64,000 nt of DNA from Pirellula sp. GTDB taxonomy: Bacteria > Planctomycetota > Planctomycetia > Pirellulales > Pirellulaceae. The stretch is taken from the NCBI GenBank assembly GCA_021300015.1, contig JAJTFB010000008.1, positions 1 to 64,000 of the forward strand, given 5' to 3'. Of this stretch, positions 52,610 to 62,467 are shown one piece after another (position 1 is the stretch's first letter; each line of letters begins with the position of its first letter). The position numbers were made by a program, and so were the translations under genes. The notes beneath the pieces are model-generated. The model did not search any database and had not been told where the DNA came from. It saw nothing but the letters and a program-made list of their open reading frames with translations.

Positions 52610-53902
52610 ATGAATCCCGAATGGTTTCCAAGCATCTGTCTTATGGGAGCATCCTGCCGCGCAGCGGCGCAATCGGCCGCTCGGGCCGGTTGCACTCGAA
52701 TCCTAGCTTGGGATGATTTCCTCGATGCAGATCTCCTAGCGATCGCTCAGGCTGAGTCCCTTGCCGATTTCCCAGAGGATTCTCCGCAAGGCTTGGCCGA
52801 GTTGCAAGGTATCCCGCTGGTGCTCTGCGGAGGCATGGAGAACCGACCCGATTTCGTCCAGCGGCGGATCGATCAAGGCATGCTCTGCGGGGTGACGGGC
52901 GATATGCTGCGGCAACTTCGATCGATCGAATCCTGGCAACGCTGGGCGAGCGAAAGCCGCATCGGGTGGCCCACGGCGGTCCAAGACCTCTCGGACCCGA
53001 GACTCGACTCGGTTCGCTCGGAGTCTTGGATGCTCAAACCCGTCGGTCGCGCAGGGGGCGTCCACGTAAGGGCCATCGCAAATCTCGAGGATCTGGATCC
53101 CATTGCGAAACTTGCACCGGACCCAGGCAGCCCCACGTCCAGCTCAACGTCCAACCCGTGGTATCTCCAGGAGTACGTCCCCGGGATTTCGATCGGAGTC
53201 AGCTACTGCACGGAGAGAAACGCGAATACCGATAGCAACGGGAATGCTGAGAGCACCGAGCCCTCTGGAACTCGGATCGTCGGGATCGCGCGCTCGATCC
53301 ACTCCGAGGAACTCGATGCCCCTTTGCCATGGATTTACCGAGGGAGTCTAGCTCCTTATTCGGTAAGTCCTAGCGTGTGTGCCTCGCTCGAGCGATTCGC
53401 AACGACCGTGGCGCAAAGCACGGGGATTCGGGGGTTATGGCAAGCCGATTTTCAGATCGATCCCGAGGGGCAACTTTGGCTCTTAGAGATCAATCCACGC
53501 TGGTCGGCCAGCATGGAGTTGCATGAGATACTCCAAGGGTATTCGTGGATCACCGAGCACGTGAGGATCCTATGCAACGGCGCGCCAAAACACGTTCCGA
53601 GCCCGGCATCGCCCGCTGGCCAGCAGGTCGCCAAGGGGATCCTGTATGCGCCGCATGGAATGCATTTGAGTGTTGCCCAAGTCGATCGGTTGTGGCGATC
53701 TGGCTGGCATGGCACCTTGAGGGAACTCGAAACCGCCGAGTTTTGCCTTGCCGATATCCCGCAATCGGACCCTCTGGGGGTCGATTTTGCAGAAGGGATG
53801 CCGATCGTTACGGTGCTCGTCGCGGGTGAAAAAAACGCGGATTTACTTGAGAAAATCCGCCAAGCTCGGTCGACGGTGCTCGGGTGGTTCCAAAGGATTT
53901 GA
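52610..53902 (+). CDS. ATP-grasp domain protein
   Basis: 430 aa from the ATG at 52610; a TTG at 52571 is in frame but starts inside a short tandem repeat. N-terminal pre-ATP-grasp fold (ICLMGASCRAAAQSAARAG), ATP-grasp core with SESWMLKPVGRAGGVHV (lysine and glycine loop), YLQEYVPGISIGVSYC, and metal-binding LWLLEINPRWSASMELHE. It should ligate a carboxylate to an amine or thiol using ATP; substrates unknown. Resembles the ATP-grasp family found with tetrahydromethanopterin genes in planctomycetes, but no such genes are adjacent. Confidence 0.82.
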   Translation: MNPEWFPSICLMGASCRAAAQSAARAGCTRILAWDDFLDADLLAIAQAESLADFPEDSPQGLAELQGIPLVLCGGMENRPDFVQRRIDQGMLCGVTGDMLRQLRSIESWQRWASESRIGWPTAVQDLSDPRLDSVRSESWMLKPVGRAGGVHVRAIANLEDLDPIAKLAPDPGSPTSSSTSNPWYLQEYVPGISIGVSYCTERNANTDSNGNAESTEPSGTRIVGIARSIHSEELDAPLPWIYRGSLAPYSVSPSVCASLERFATTVAQSTGIRGLWQADFQIDPEGQLWLLEINPRWSASMELHEILQGYSWITEHVRILCNGAPKHVPSPASPAGQQVAKGILYAPHGMHLSVAQVDRLWRSGWHGTLRELETAEFCLADIPQSDPLGVDFAEGMPIVTVLVAGEKNADLLEKIRQARSTVLGWFQRI

Positions 53903-54004
53903 ACCAAAACCGGGTGTGACTTGCAAGAATTTGGAGAATAGAGAGCAGACGAAAAACGTTTGTTTTCGGTGTTCCCCTCAAAAGCCCTCCAAGGGACTCT
54001 TGCC

Positions 54005-55513
54005 ATGCCATCAGAACGATTGATCGAGCGAGGAAGGTTGGTCTATCAAGCCCTCGAATGCAAAGAGCAAGCAGCTCGGTACCGGGCCGCTGCCGTCTCG
54101 CTGATGGAGGCCATCACCCTTGCCGAATGTGGCGATCCATCGAAACTCCAATCGCTTATCGACGCGATGGATCAGGAGCCCTCGGTTCTGAACACTCCGT
54201 GGCCCGAGGAAACCAAAGCTCTTTTGCAGCAAGCTAGCCTCAAGGAGCTCACCGAGTCCAAACCAGCAACGCAGGCACCAGCAACGCAGGCACCAGCAAC
54301 GCAGGCAAAAGCAACACAGGCAACAGCAACACAGGCAACAGCAACGCAGGCACCAACAACGCAGGCACCAACAACGCAGGCGACAGCAACGCAGGCGACA
54401 GCAACACAGGCAACAGCAACACAGGCAACAGCAACAAAGGCAACAGCAACAAAAAAATCGCCGTCTGGGACATTGGCCGTCGGACCGGCCAGAGCCTCCG
54501 ATAAGAAGGCGAACCCACCGCCTGCCGGGATCACTCCGCCTGCCGGGGGGACACCGAGCGATCTAGTGGGGTTCAAGCCGAGGCGTACGAAACGGGGTGC
54601 GGAGGTTTTCGTAAGCCTTGGGATCCACGTCGCTTTGTTGATGATCCTGGGATTCTGGGTTGTTGTCCAAGTCCAGCGGACCGAGATCTTGAGCATTGTC
54701 GCCGGGACGGTCGAATCGGAGGACGTATTGATCGAAACGCCGATGGAATCGATTTCCGAGCTTGAGGCGACCTCGACCGACAGTCCAGCGATCAGCACAC
54801 CCGAGACATCGAGCATGGCGATCGAAGTCAACACCGATTCGATTTCGGTGGACAAGGTCGACTTGGGGATCGAAGCCATCGGGGCTGTCAGTTCGATTTC
54901 CGAGCAGATGAGCAAGGCCGGAGCGAGTGGCTCGAAGTTGGTCGAGGGGGCGGAGTTTTTTGGGTCGAAGGCCACGGGCAATCGATTCGTTTATGTCGTC
55001 GATGCTTCGCCGAGCATGCGACGCGATGGGGCTTTCGAAGCGGCCAAGGAGGAGATTCTCAGATCCTTGCGCTCGATGAAGCCCAAGCAGCGGTTCGGAG
55101 TGATTTTTTTTGGTGGAGAGCTCAGGCATTTGGAGTTCGAACTTGGTCAAAAACCGGACGGTCCGGTCAATGCAACTCAGGAAAACATTGAAAAAGCTGT
55201 CGAATGGCTCCGGAAAGTGACCGTTCAAAAGGATGGTCGGCCCCCGATCGATGCGATCGAATCCGCCTTGGAATTCCAGCCCGATGGCATTTTCCTACTG
55301 TTCGATGGCGACACGAAAATGGATAATTGGACGCAAACCGTGCGAGAACTGAACACATCCGACGGGTTTTTATCCGATGGGGGTACCCAGGTCCCGATCC
55401 ATGTCATCCATTTCTTTCGAGAGGAATTCCAAGGAGCGATGCAGTTGCTGGCTCACCAAAACGGTGGCACCTATCGCTTCGTACCCAAGCCTGGTTTTCG
55501 CTTCGCGCCCTGA
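54005..55513 (+). CDS. Membrane-anchored VWA-domain protein with Thr/Gln repeat
   Basis: 502 aa from the ATG at 54005. A helical N-terminus (~1-85), then thirteen 5-residue units of the PATQA/TATQA type, a linker, one membrane helix (EVFVSLGIHVALLMILGFWV), and a von Willebrand A domain with the MIDAS start FVYVVDASPSMRRDGAFEAA. Its partner is the next gene, also a VWA protein, 24 bp downstream. Together they may form a BatA/BatB-like complex driven by a MoxR ATPase such as the one at 40275 (inference). Confidence 0.8.
   Translation: MPSERLIERGRLVYQALECKEQAARYRAAAVSLMEAITLAECGDPSKLQSLIDAMDQEPSVLNTPWPEETKALLQQASLKELTESKPATQAPATQAPATQAKATQATATQATATQAPTTQAPTTQATATQATATQATATQATATKATATKKSPSGTLAVGPARASDKKANPPPAGITPPAGGTPSDLVGFKPRRTKRGAEVFVSLGIHVALLMILGFWVVVQVQRTEILSIVAGTVESEDVLIETPMESISELEATSTDSPAISTPETSSMAIEVNTDSISVDKVDLGIEAIGAVSSISEQMSKAGASGSKLVEGAEFFGSKATGNRFVYVVDASPSMRRDGAFEAAKEEILRSLRSMKPKQRFGVIFFGGELRHLEFELGQKPDGPVNATQENIEKAVEWLRKVTVQKDGRPPIDAIESALEFQPDGIFLLFDGDTKMDNWTQTVRELNTSDGFLSDGGTQVPIHVIHFFREEFQGAMQLLAHQNGGTYRFVPKPGFRFAP
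54263..54457 (+). repeat. 15-bp coding minisatellite, 13 units
   Basis: In-frame units such as CCAGCAACGCAGGCA coding PATQA, TATQA or PTTQA. Copy number probably varies and sets the length of an extended linker. The repeats have no spacers and are not a CRISPR array. Confidence 0.88.
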
Positions 55514-55537
55514 GCGAGGGTCGAACCTGGAATCATC

Positions 55538-56632
55538 ATGAGTCGGATCATGGATCGAGTAGATCAAGTGGATCGAATGGAACAACCCGAGCAAATCCAG
55601 CCGCCGGACTCACAAACCCTCAATCCACAACCCGTGGATCTTGAATCCTGGGAGACCTCGGTAAATCTAGTTCGGGTCAACAAGTCGCTCAGCGCGGTTC
55701 TCTTGAGTCTCTGTGCGCATCTGGTGATGCTTCTGTGCATGGCGTTTGTGTTGATCGGAGTTGGTGGCAAGAACGGATCAGGAATTTCTCTCCTGGTCGA
55801 TTCGAGCGATCAGTCGCTTGAGGCGGAAATGACGCAATTGGATCTCTCGAGCAGCATGAAATCGGAGAATGCTCAAGAAACGCCACCTGAAACTCCGACG
55901 ATAGAGGCCCAAGCGGTTCTATCCAAGCTGACATCGATCGCAAGCGACGCATCGGAATTTGCCGACGATCGCGGGGATCTGGTCGCCTCGGGACCGTCGG
56001 CCGCGGGTGCCGAAGCGGCCGCAGCAGCCTTGGCCTCAGGATCGTTGTCAGAGTCCCCGACCGTCAGCGGCGACCAAGGCTACGGCGCTTCGTTCTTCGG
56101 GACCTATGCACCGGGGCAACGGTTCGTCTTCGTGATCGATAGTTCTTCGTCGATGCTCCAAGGGACGCGCTGGCCAACCTTGAGACGCGAGTTGACCCGC
56201 GCGATCCGAGGGCTTTCGCCCGACCAAGAGTTCTTCGTGATCAGCTTCGACATCGGCGCTCACCCGATGTTCAATACGCTTCCTCCGATCGGAAAGTTCC
56301 TTCCCCCGACCGACGAAAGCCTCTATCGACTCAACACGTGGTTAAACGGCATCCAGCATCAAGGCTCGACGTGTCCGGCTTCGAGCATCGGCATCGCCCT
56401 GCGATTGAAACCCGATGCGATCTTCTTGCTGTCCGACGGCGAGATTCAGGATACGACCATCCAGGAACTCCGAGTCCACAATCGAACCGAGTCCGAGCAA
56501 AGCAAACGCAAAGTCGCCATCCCGATCCATACCGTTTTGTTGCACAGTCCTATCGGGGCTGGTCCTCTGAAGATCATCGCTGATGAAAACGATGGGGTCT
56601 TTACCCCAGTAAGTCCATTCGCAGGGCGCTGA
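55538..56632 (+). CDS. Membrane-anchored VWA-domain protein
   Basis: 364 aa. Short N-terminal acidic tail, a membrane helix (LSLCAHLVMLLCMAFVLIG) and a VWA domain beginning FVFVIDSSSSMLQGTRWPTL, a complete DxSxS MIDAS, followed by IFLLSDGEIQDTTIQELR. Shares the TM-linker-VWA plan with the preceding gene. An upstream ATG-rich region gives alternative starts (55538 or 55550). Likely works with that partner at the membrane. Confidence 0.82.
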   Translation: MSRIMDRVDQVDRMEQPEQIQPPDSQTLNPQPVDLESWETSVNLVRVNKSLSAVLLSLCAHLVMLLCMAFVLIGVGGKNGSGISLLVDSSDQSLEAEMTQLDLSSSMKSENAQETPPETPTIEAQAVLSKLTSIASDASEFADDRGDLVASGPSAAGAEAAAAALASGSLSESPTVSGDQGYGASFFGTYAPGQRFVFVIDSSSSMLQGTRWPTLRRELTRAIRGLSPDQEFFVISFDIGAHPMFNTLPPIGKFLPPTDESLYRLNTWLNGIQHQGSTCPASSIGIALRLKPDAIFLLSDGEIQDTTIQELRVHNRTESEQSKRKVAIPIHTVLLHSPIGAGPLKIIADENDGVFTPVSPFAGR

Positions 56633-56707
56633 GAATCCAGGTATACTTAAGCATCTTCGTGATCGTCTCCCGTTTGACCAGCCTTACGACCCTTGCGAGC
56701 CCGCCCG

Positions 56708-59278
56708 ATGCATCCTGATTCCTCGACCGATCCTGTGCACCTCGAGCCCATACCCACCGAGCAATGCAGGCCCAAGCGGTTTCGCAAGGTAGCCAAGCGA
56801 ACCGCCATTGCAAGCTGCCTGCTGGTCTTCGGAACCAGCGCCCTGGGAACCTGGAAGATCCGATCCAGCTTGCCGAACCTTAACGCTCGGCAAGCCACCG
56901 CGCATGTCGAGCAATCGGTCAAGATTCACCGCGATGCTCAAGGAATACCGACGATCCATGCCAAGTCCCGTTCGGATGCGGCCTACGCTCTTGGTTTTGC
57001 GCATGCTCAGGACCGATTCTTTCAAATGGACTTGCTCCGACGCGTGCCTACGGGACGGCTAGCCGAATTGGTTGGGAAATCGGCTGTCGGAGCCGATAAA
57101 CGGTTTCGCAAACATCGATTCGCTTCGATGGCCGAGCAAGTCTACGCCAAGGTAGAGATCGAACAAAAGGAGATCTTGGACGCCTACACACGCGGGGCAA
57201 ACGAAGGCTTGCAACGGCTCGACGATGAACCCTTCGAGTACCAGGTGCTTCAAGCCACCCCGGAACCTTGGAAGCCCACCGATTCGTTTTTGGTCATGAT
57301 CACCATGCTCTGTGATCTTCAACCCATGGACGGAACACCCGAGCAATCCTTGACGTTGCTCCACGAGACAGTTCCTCAAGAGGTCTTTGATTATTTGGTC
57401 CGCGGTGGTTCGCGCTGGGATGCAGCCTTGGACGAGACCAAGATCTCCATGCCCGCGATCCCCGGCCCTGAGATTTGGAGTTTAAGAGACGCTCAAGCGT
57501 CGATTCGAGCCCCGCTTGCGATGCGATCGGCCAACGAGAGCCAGCCCGACGAGAGCCACGCCGATCCGGCTCAACTGGATCAAGCCCAACTGGCTTGGTT
57601 GAACTGGACCCACCAGCTCGATGGCGAGTTCAAGGTCGGGAGCAACAACTGGGCCGTCAGCAGCAAAGTCGGCAAGCCAGCCGAAGGCCATGGAGGCACC
57701 TCCCGAGCGATCTTGGCCTCCGACATGCACCTGGGGCTCCGGGTACCGACCGTCTGGTACCGAGCCGTGATGCAAACCCCCACTCGGAATCACCCGAACC
57801 GCACGCTCGTCGGAGTCACCCTGCCGGGTGCTCCGGTGATGGTCGAAGGCTCCAACGGCACGGTCGCTTGGGGATTTACCAACAGCACCGGCGATTTCGG
57901 GGATTTGATCGAGCTCAAGATGCTCTCAGAAAACCAGTATGCAACACCTCAGGGACCACGGAGTTTAGAATCCTACACCGAGAAGATTTCCTACGGGAGC
58001 GGAGCTGAAGACTACACGTACGAATGGTCGATTTGGGGGCCGGTTGTCGAAGTCCGCGAGAATCGTCGTTTTGTCCACAAATGGATTGGGAACGATCCTG
58101 AGGCGTTCGATTTGAACATCCTGAAGATGGAGTCGGCATCGAGCGTCGAGGAGCTCGGGGATCTGGCCAACCGAGCTGGAATGCCCAACCAAAACGTGAT
58201 GATGGTCGACGACCAAGGGAACATCGGCTGGACCATCTCAGGCAGGCTTCCGAAGCGTCAAGGCACACCGCAATGGGTCGCCGGTGATTGGTCGACACAG
58301 GAAGCTTGGGTCGGCTATTACGCACCGGAAGAATACCCCCGGGTGTTCAACCCAGCTTCGGGTCGGCTCTGGACGGCCAACAATCGAATCATGGGGGGCG
58401 ATTACATGCAGAGTGTCGGCGATGGACGCTTTGATCCCGGGGCGCGGGCCAAGCAGATTCGGGACCGATTGTTCGAGAAGGAGCAGTTCGACGAAAAAGA
58501 TCTTTTGGCGATCCAGCTCGATGACGAAGCTCGCATGATGAAGGTGTGGCAAAAGTGGCTTGAGGAGACCATCGAAGCAAACCCCAAGACGAACCCCAAA
58601 GCCACCAGCGAAGAATTTCGAACTTTCGCTAAAAAAGAAGAGCTTCGCGCTAGCACCAACTCGGTGACCTATCGGATTGTCCATGAGTTTCGCAATCAGG
58701 TTTTCTCGCGTATCTTCGGCTTCGATATCTCCAGACGCGGGACCATCGATTCGAGGAATCGAGGGCTTGCCAAAAAACTCGGGATTCAACGGACCATCCC
58801 GGTTTCCTACGAGGATGTCGCCGAGGAGCTCATCGAGCAAAAGCCCCAGCATTGGCTCCCCGAGGAGTTTGGCACCTGGGACGAATTGCTCAACGATGCG
58901 GCCGTGGCGACCCAAGAGGAACTGACCAAGGATCAACCCTTGGCAGAGGCGACCTGGGGCAAACGGAATCGGTCGGCGATCAAGCATCCATTGTCGATGG
59001 CCGTGCCTGCACTGGGTGGTTTTTTGGATATGCCCGAGGTCGAGTTGCCCGGCGATAGCCATTTGCCTCGCGTTCAGAGTCCTTCCGGGGGAGCCTCCCA
59101 ACGCTTGGTCGTCAGCCCGGGCTTTGAAGAAATCGGGATTTACCACCAACCCGGCGGAGCCTCAGGCCACCCGCTTTCCCCCTATTACCGTGCCGGGTTC
59201 GACGATTGGGCCAATGGTCAAGCATCGGCGTTGATGCCCGGTCCTGCTGTCCACACGATCGAGATCACCCCGAAATAG
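56708..59278 (+). CDS. Penicillin acylase family protein
   Basis: 856 aa from the ATG at 56708; a TTG 15 bases earlier is possible. Basic-hydrophobic N-terminus VAKRTAIASCLLVFGTSALG as membrane anchor or signal. HRDAQGIPTIHAKSRSDAAY and GFAHAQDRFFQMDLLRRVPT are the alpha-subunit signatures. Autocleavage site GSNNWAV with the N-terminal nucleophile Ser near residue 311, then GVTLPGAPVMVEGSNGTVAW. Such Ntn hydrolases cut amide bonds, including acyl-homoserine lactones. The C-terminal end overlaps the FkbM gene by 14 bp on the other strand. Confidence 0.9.
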   Translation: MHPDSSTDPVHLEPIPTEQCRPKRFRKVAKRTAIASCLLVFGTSALGTWKIRSSLPNLNARQATAHVEQSVKIHRDAQGIPTIHAKSRSDAAYALGFAHAQDRFFQMDLLRRVPTGRLAELVGKSAVGADKRFRKHRFASMAEQVYAKVEIEQKEILDAYTRGANEGLQRLDDEPFEYQVLQATPEPWKPTDSFLVMITMLCDLQPMDGTPEQSLTLLHETVPQEVFDYLVRGGSRWDAALDETKISMPAIPGPEIWSLRDAQASIRAPLAMRSANESQPDESHADPAQLDQAQLAWLNWTHQLDGEFKVGSNNWAVSSKVGKPAEGHGGTSRAILASDMHLGLRVPTVWYRAVMQTPTRNHPNRTLVGVTLPGAPVMVEGSNGTVAWGFTNSTGDFGDLIELKMLSENQYATPQGPRSLESYTEKISYGSGAEDYTYEWSIWGPVVEVRENRRFVHKWIGNDPEAFDLNILKMESASSVEELGDLANRAGMPNQNVMMVDDQGNIGWTISGRLPKRQGTPQWVAGDWSTQEAWVGYYAPEEYPRVFNPASGRLWTANNRIMGGDYMQSVGDGRFDPGARAKQIRDRLFEKEQFDEKDLLAIQLDDEARMMKVWQKWLEETIEANPKTNPKATSEEFRTFAKKEELRASTNSVTYRIVHEFRNQVFSRIFGFDISRRGTIDSRNRGLAKKLGIQRTIPVSYEDVAEELIEQKPQHWLPEEFGTWDELLNDAAVATQEELTKDQPLAEATWGKRNRSAIKHPLSMAVPALGGFLDMPEVELPGDSHLPRVQSPSGGASQRLVVSPGFEEIGIYHQPGGASGHPLSPYYRAGFDDWANGQASALMPGPAVHTIEITPK

Positions 59279-60227
59279 CTTTCAGGGCGCTTTGCCGCAA
59301 GTTCCGATCGGCGACTCGGTCGGCAAAGAACTGCGCTTCGCTCTGGAAGAACTCTTCGATGTCCTGGTCGTTGATCAGAAGCACGTCGTAGTAGAGCGAG
59401 TCGGTCAGAATCTGATAGAAAAACAGGTTTCTGATCGCCGAAAGTTCCTTCAAAGGGTACTTACCCATGAAATCCCCGAGGTTGTTATAGAGCAAGCAGC
59501 AGCTATAGCCGGCTTGATGAAAACGCTCAAGGGTTTCGGTGGCCTGCTCGATGAACCTTGCGTTGCCAAACGGCGCGCATTCAAAAAGGACCACCGGGCG
59601 ATTTTCTGAAATGAACCGTTTGGCACCGGCTAAAACCTTGAAGTCATGCCCATCGGTGTCGACTTTCAAGATGTTGGCGTGTTTGGCAAAGCCATCGTCC
59701 TTGACGATGTCATCGAGCGACCGGCTGCGCAGGGCAAGTCCATCGGTTGCGGGAATCAGCGAGGCGGTTCCATTTTTCTCTTCGAGCCTGTAGGTCCCCT
59801 CGAGACTCTCACTGGAGCATAGATCGCTGATGACCCTGACATTGGGATTTGCACCCCAATTGGCGAGGAGAAATTTGCGAAAATTCGGGTCTGGTTCAAT
59901 GGCCAAGAATTGATCATCGGGGCCTGTGTAGAACGCAGCGATCGTATCGCCGATGTTGGCTCCGACGTCGATCAGCCTGAGATGCCCAGCCTTGCGCTTG
60001 ACGAAATGACCGATACGTTGCGGGAGACGATCGTAACAAGGGTGGTCTTGGAAGTAGATCGGCAGGCTGTGGGACAATCGCATCGAGAGCAAGCGTCCAT
60101 GGACTTGCATCGAGCAGGTCGGATCGCCCAGGAGATGGATCAAGGCTTTGCGGGGCAGCGACCAGAATCTCCGGGCGATACGGCCCGATTGAAGGTACTT
60201 TCGGTAAACGAAGCTGGCCATGCGCAT
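59265..60227 (-). CDS. FkbM family SAM-dependent methyltransferase
   Basis: 320 aa. Motif I LRLIDVGANIGDTIAAF near residue 82, LAIEPDPNFRKFLLANW (acidic loop), SRSLDDIVKDDGFAKHANILK with VDTDGHDFKVLAGAKRF, and VLFECAPFG. FkbM enzymes O-methylate sugars or secondary metabolites. Position beside envelope-sugar genes suggests polysaccharide modification. Convergent with penicillin acylase. Confidence 0.88.
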   Translation of the reverse strand: MRMASFVYRKYLQSGRIARRFWSLPRKALIHLLGDPTCSMQVHGRLLSMRLSHSLPIYFQDHPCYDRLPQRIGHFVKRKAGHLRLIDVGANIGDTIAAFYTGPDDQFLAIEPDPNFRKFLLANWGANPNVRVISDLCSSESLEGTYRLEEKNGTASLIPATDGLALRSRSLDDIVKDDGFAKHANILKVDTDGHDFKVLAGAKRFISENRPVVLFECAPFGNARFIEQATETLERFHQAGYSCCLLYNNLGDFMGKYPLKELSAIRNLFFYQILTDSLYYDVLLINDQDIEEFFQSEAQFFADRVADRNLRQSALKAISG

Positions 60228-60264
60228 CGGAATTCCCTTCCTGTCGATCCCATAACTTGTGTTA

Positions 60265-60356
60265 CTCGTGCTCGTGCTCGTGCTTTGGGCTTTGGGCTTT
60301 GGGCTTTGGGCTAGGCTGCTTCCCGGTCAAGCACTGGCCCGGTCAAGCACTGGCCC
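60265..60356. repeat. Cluster of three different tandem repeats
   Basis: CTCGTG x3 (60265-60282), CTTTGGG x4 (60283-60310) and a 16-bp unit GGTCAAGCACTGGCCC x2 (60325-60356), nearly back to back between the FkbM start and the mutase end. The last repeat codes the extreme C-terminus of the mutase. Confidence 0.85.
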
Positions 60357-62040
60357 GGCTAGGTCTTTTTTCATCGCCGCGAAGCGATTTTTGAGTGTCT
60401 CTTTGGCCGCCACGAGTGCACCTTGGGTCCCCTCGGTGAGCTCTTCGTGGCCGAAGAGATAGAATTTGATCTTCGGCTCGGTCCCCGAGGGACGCACCGC
60501 GATGGCATTTCGGCTTGGACTCCCATCGCGGCTTGCCAGTTCAAGCATGAGCATATTGCTTTTGGGAGCTTGCATCATTTCGGTATGGGACTGGCCGGTC
60601 CGACGGACCAACGATCCGTAATCGCGGACGGCCAAGACCTCAAGGCCTCCGATCGACTTCGGTGGATCGGTTCGAAGTCCATCCATGAGCCTTTTCATGT
60701 TGGCCATCCCTTGGCTACCTTCCATTTGCACGTTGATCAAGTCCTCGAGGTAGACACCGTGTTCGAGCATCAATTCGTCGAGCCGCTCATGAAGTGTCTT
60801 GCCGGCCGCTTTGAGGTCGGCTGCAAGCTGAGCCATCAGAAGACAGGCCACGGCCCCGTCTTTGTCTCTTGCGTAGGTACCGATCAGATAGCCGTGGGAT
60901 TCCTCGGTTCCAAAGACGAAACCTTCGGGTCCGCAAGCGTCGATCAGACCTGCGATCCACTTGAACCCCACATGGATGTTTCCCTCGCATCGGACACCTT
61001 GCGACTCGGCGACAGATCGCGTCAACTCGGTGGTGACCAGGGTTTTGATCACATAAGCATCTTTGGGAAGGTCGCCAGCTTGCTTGCGTTTCGAGATGAC
61101 GTAGTCGGTCAGGAGCACACCGAGCTGGTTCCCATTGATCGTAGCCCAAGGGCTATCGGGTTGGAGGCTTATCGGGCAGGAGCAGCCCATCCGATCGCAA
61201 TCCGGATCGGTGGCCAAGGCGATATCGGCCTGGATGCTCTTAGCGTGTTGGACCATGGCGTCGAAGACGGCGGGGTTTTCCGGGTTGCTAACGTGCCCCG
61301 GGACATTCGGGAAATCGCCGTCGAGAGCCGGCCCAGGCGAACTTCAGCGTGGCACTTTGGAATTTTTCATCGATCTCTTGCGTGACAAACCTCACCTTGC
61401 CTTCCGCGACGGCTTGGTCGAAATCCACCCGATGGATTTGCTCGACCTGCATGACCCCGTCGATGATTTTTTCGTCATGGGGTGGTAGCACCTGCCCACC
61501 GGTCGACCAGTAGACTTTCACTGCATTGTCGCTCGGAGGGTTGTGCGATGCGGTCACCATGATGCCACAACTGCAGCCAAAATGCCTCACTGCATAGGAC
61601 AGTTGAGGCGTTGCCCGGTATCCATCGAGGAACACGACTTGAAATCCGTTGGCTACCATGATCGAGGCGCACAGTTCAGCGAAATGCCGGGAACGGTGCC
61701 GTGTATCGTAAGCGATCGCGCAGGAGAGTTGGCCCGGATTCGGTTGGCTCAAAATGTAGTCCGCAAGCCCCTGGGCGCTTTCACCGATGGTTCGATCGTT
61801 GATCGCATTCGATCCGATAGGGTACATCCGGCCTCGCCTCCCTCCGGTACCAAAGGGGATGACTGTCCAGAAAACATCGTCGAGTTTTTTCCAGTCCTGA
61901 CGCTCGATGTGGGCGATCAACTCACCTCGATATTCGAGGTATCGGGGTTGTGATAGCCAATCGGCGATATTTTTGGCCGCCGCTGGAGTAATTTTTCCTT
62001 GGGCCTCGGCAGACTCAACGGCGGTCAAATAGGGGTCCAT
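60327..62040 (-). pseudogene. Phosphoglucomutase/phosphomannomutase with internal deletion and frameshift
   Basis: The first frame (start 62040) has VIPFGTGGRRGRMYPIGSNA, AIAYDTRHRSRHFAELCA and the phosphoserine loop TASHNPPSDNAVKVYWS. It ends at 61288 after FAWAGSRRRFPECPGAR. Another frame opens before 61256 with DGDFPNVPGHVSNPENPAVF and the metal site ATDPDCDRMG, then GTEESHGYLIGTYARDKDG and AVRPSGTEPKIKFYLFG. About 40 residues usually found between (the TPLHG strand-loop of domain 2/3) are missing, so a single out-of-frame deletion near 61335-61300 explains both faults. The enzyme isomerises hexose 1- and 6-phosphates; as read, it is dead. Confidence 0.8.
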
Positions 62041-62467
62041 AGACGATGTCTCAGTAGCTAGACTAATTGGAATGGCGATTCGATCCGGGGCTTCACCGGG
62101 CGGATCGAAAGCGAAAATGTCGCTTAAATCCTTGCAAACGTCAACGGCGGAATAGATTTCCCAATCGGCATTCTCGGGGTTCGACTGGGTAGGGAAGGTT
62201 GGATTCTAACGGCACGATAACGCCGACTTTGCCGGGTAGCGGTTTAATTGTGGGACACTCTGGAACTTTACGCCGACGAAGGGAATCATACGTCTCGGTC
62301 TGTTTTGTTGACAGCCAAGACCCTCCAACTAGGATGGAGGCCGCCTTTCGACGGCAAATGCCGTGTGATCGGATCTGCTGGTGGCGGTCCCTCCCGTGTG
62401 GTGAGAGCGTTGCGGCGTCGAGGGCGTACTGACAATTCCTTATCGTTCCTCAGTCGGGGATCCCATA
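62041..62467. other. Divergent intergenic region
   Basis: Between the mutase and the large metalloprotease. Contains the promoter candidate at 62308; no gene recognised. Confidence 0.4.
62308..62335 (+). promoter_or_regulatory. Promoter candidate for the metalloprotease gene
   Basis: TTGACA (62308-62313), 16-base spacer, TAGGAT (62330-62335). The -35 is perfect, the -10 matches 4 of 6. It would give a leader of about 125 bases before the GTG at 62468. Confidence 0.4.

Noticed and set aside
54263-54457. Possible CRISPR array
   Set aside because: Units are contiguous 15-mers with no spacers and stay in frame in a VWA gene.
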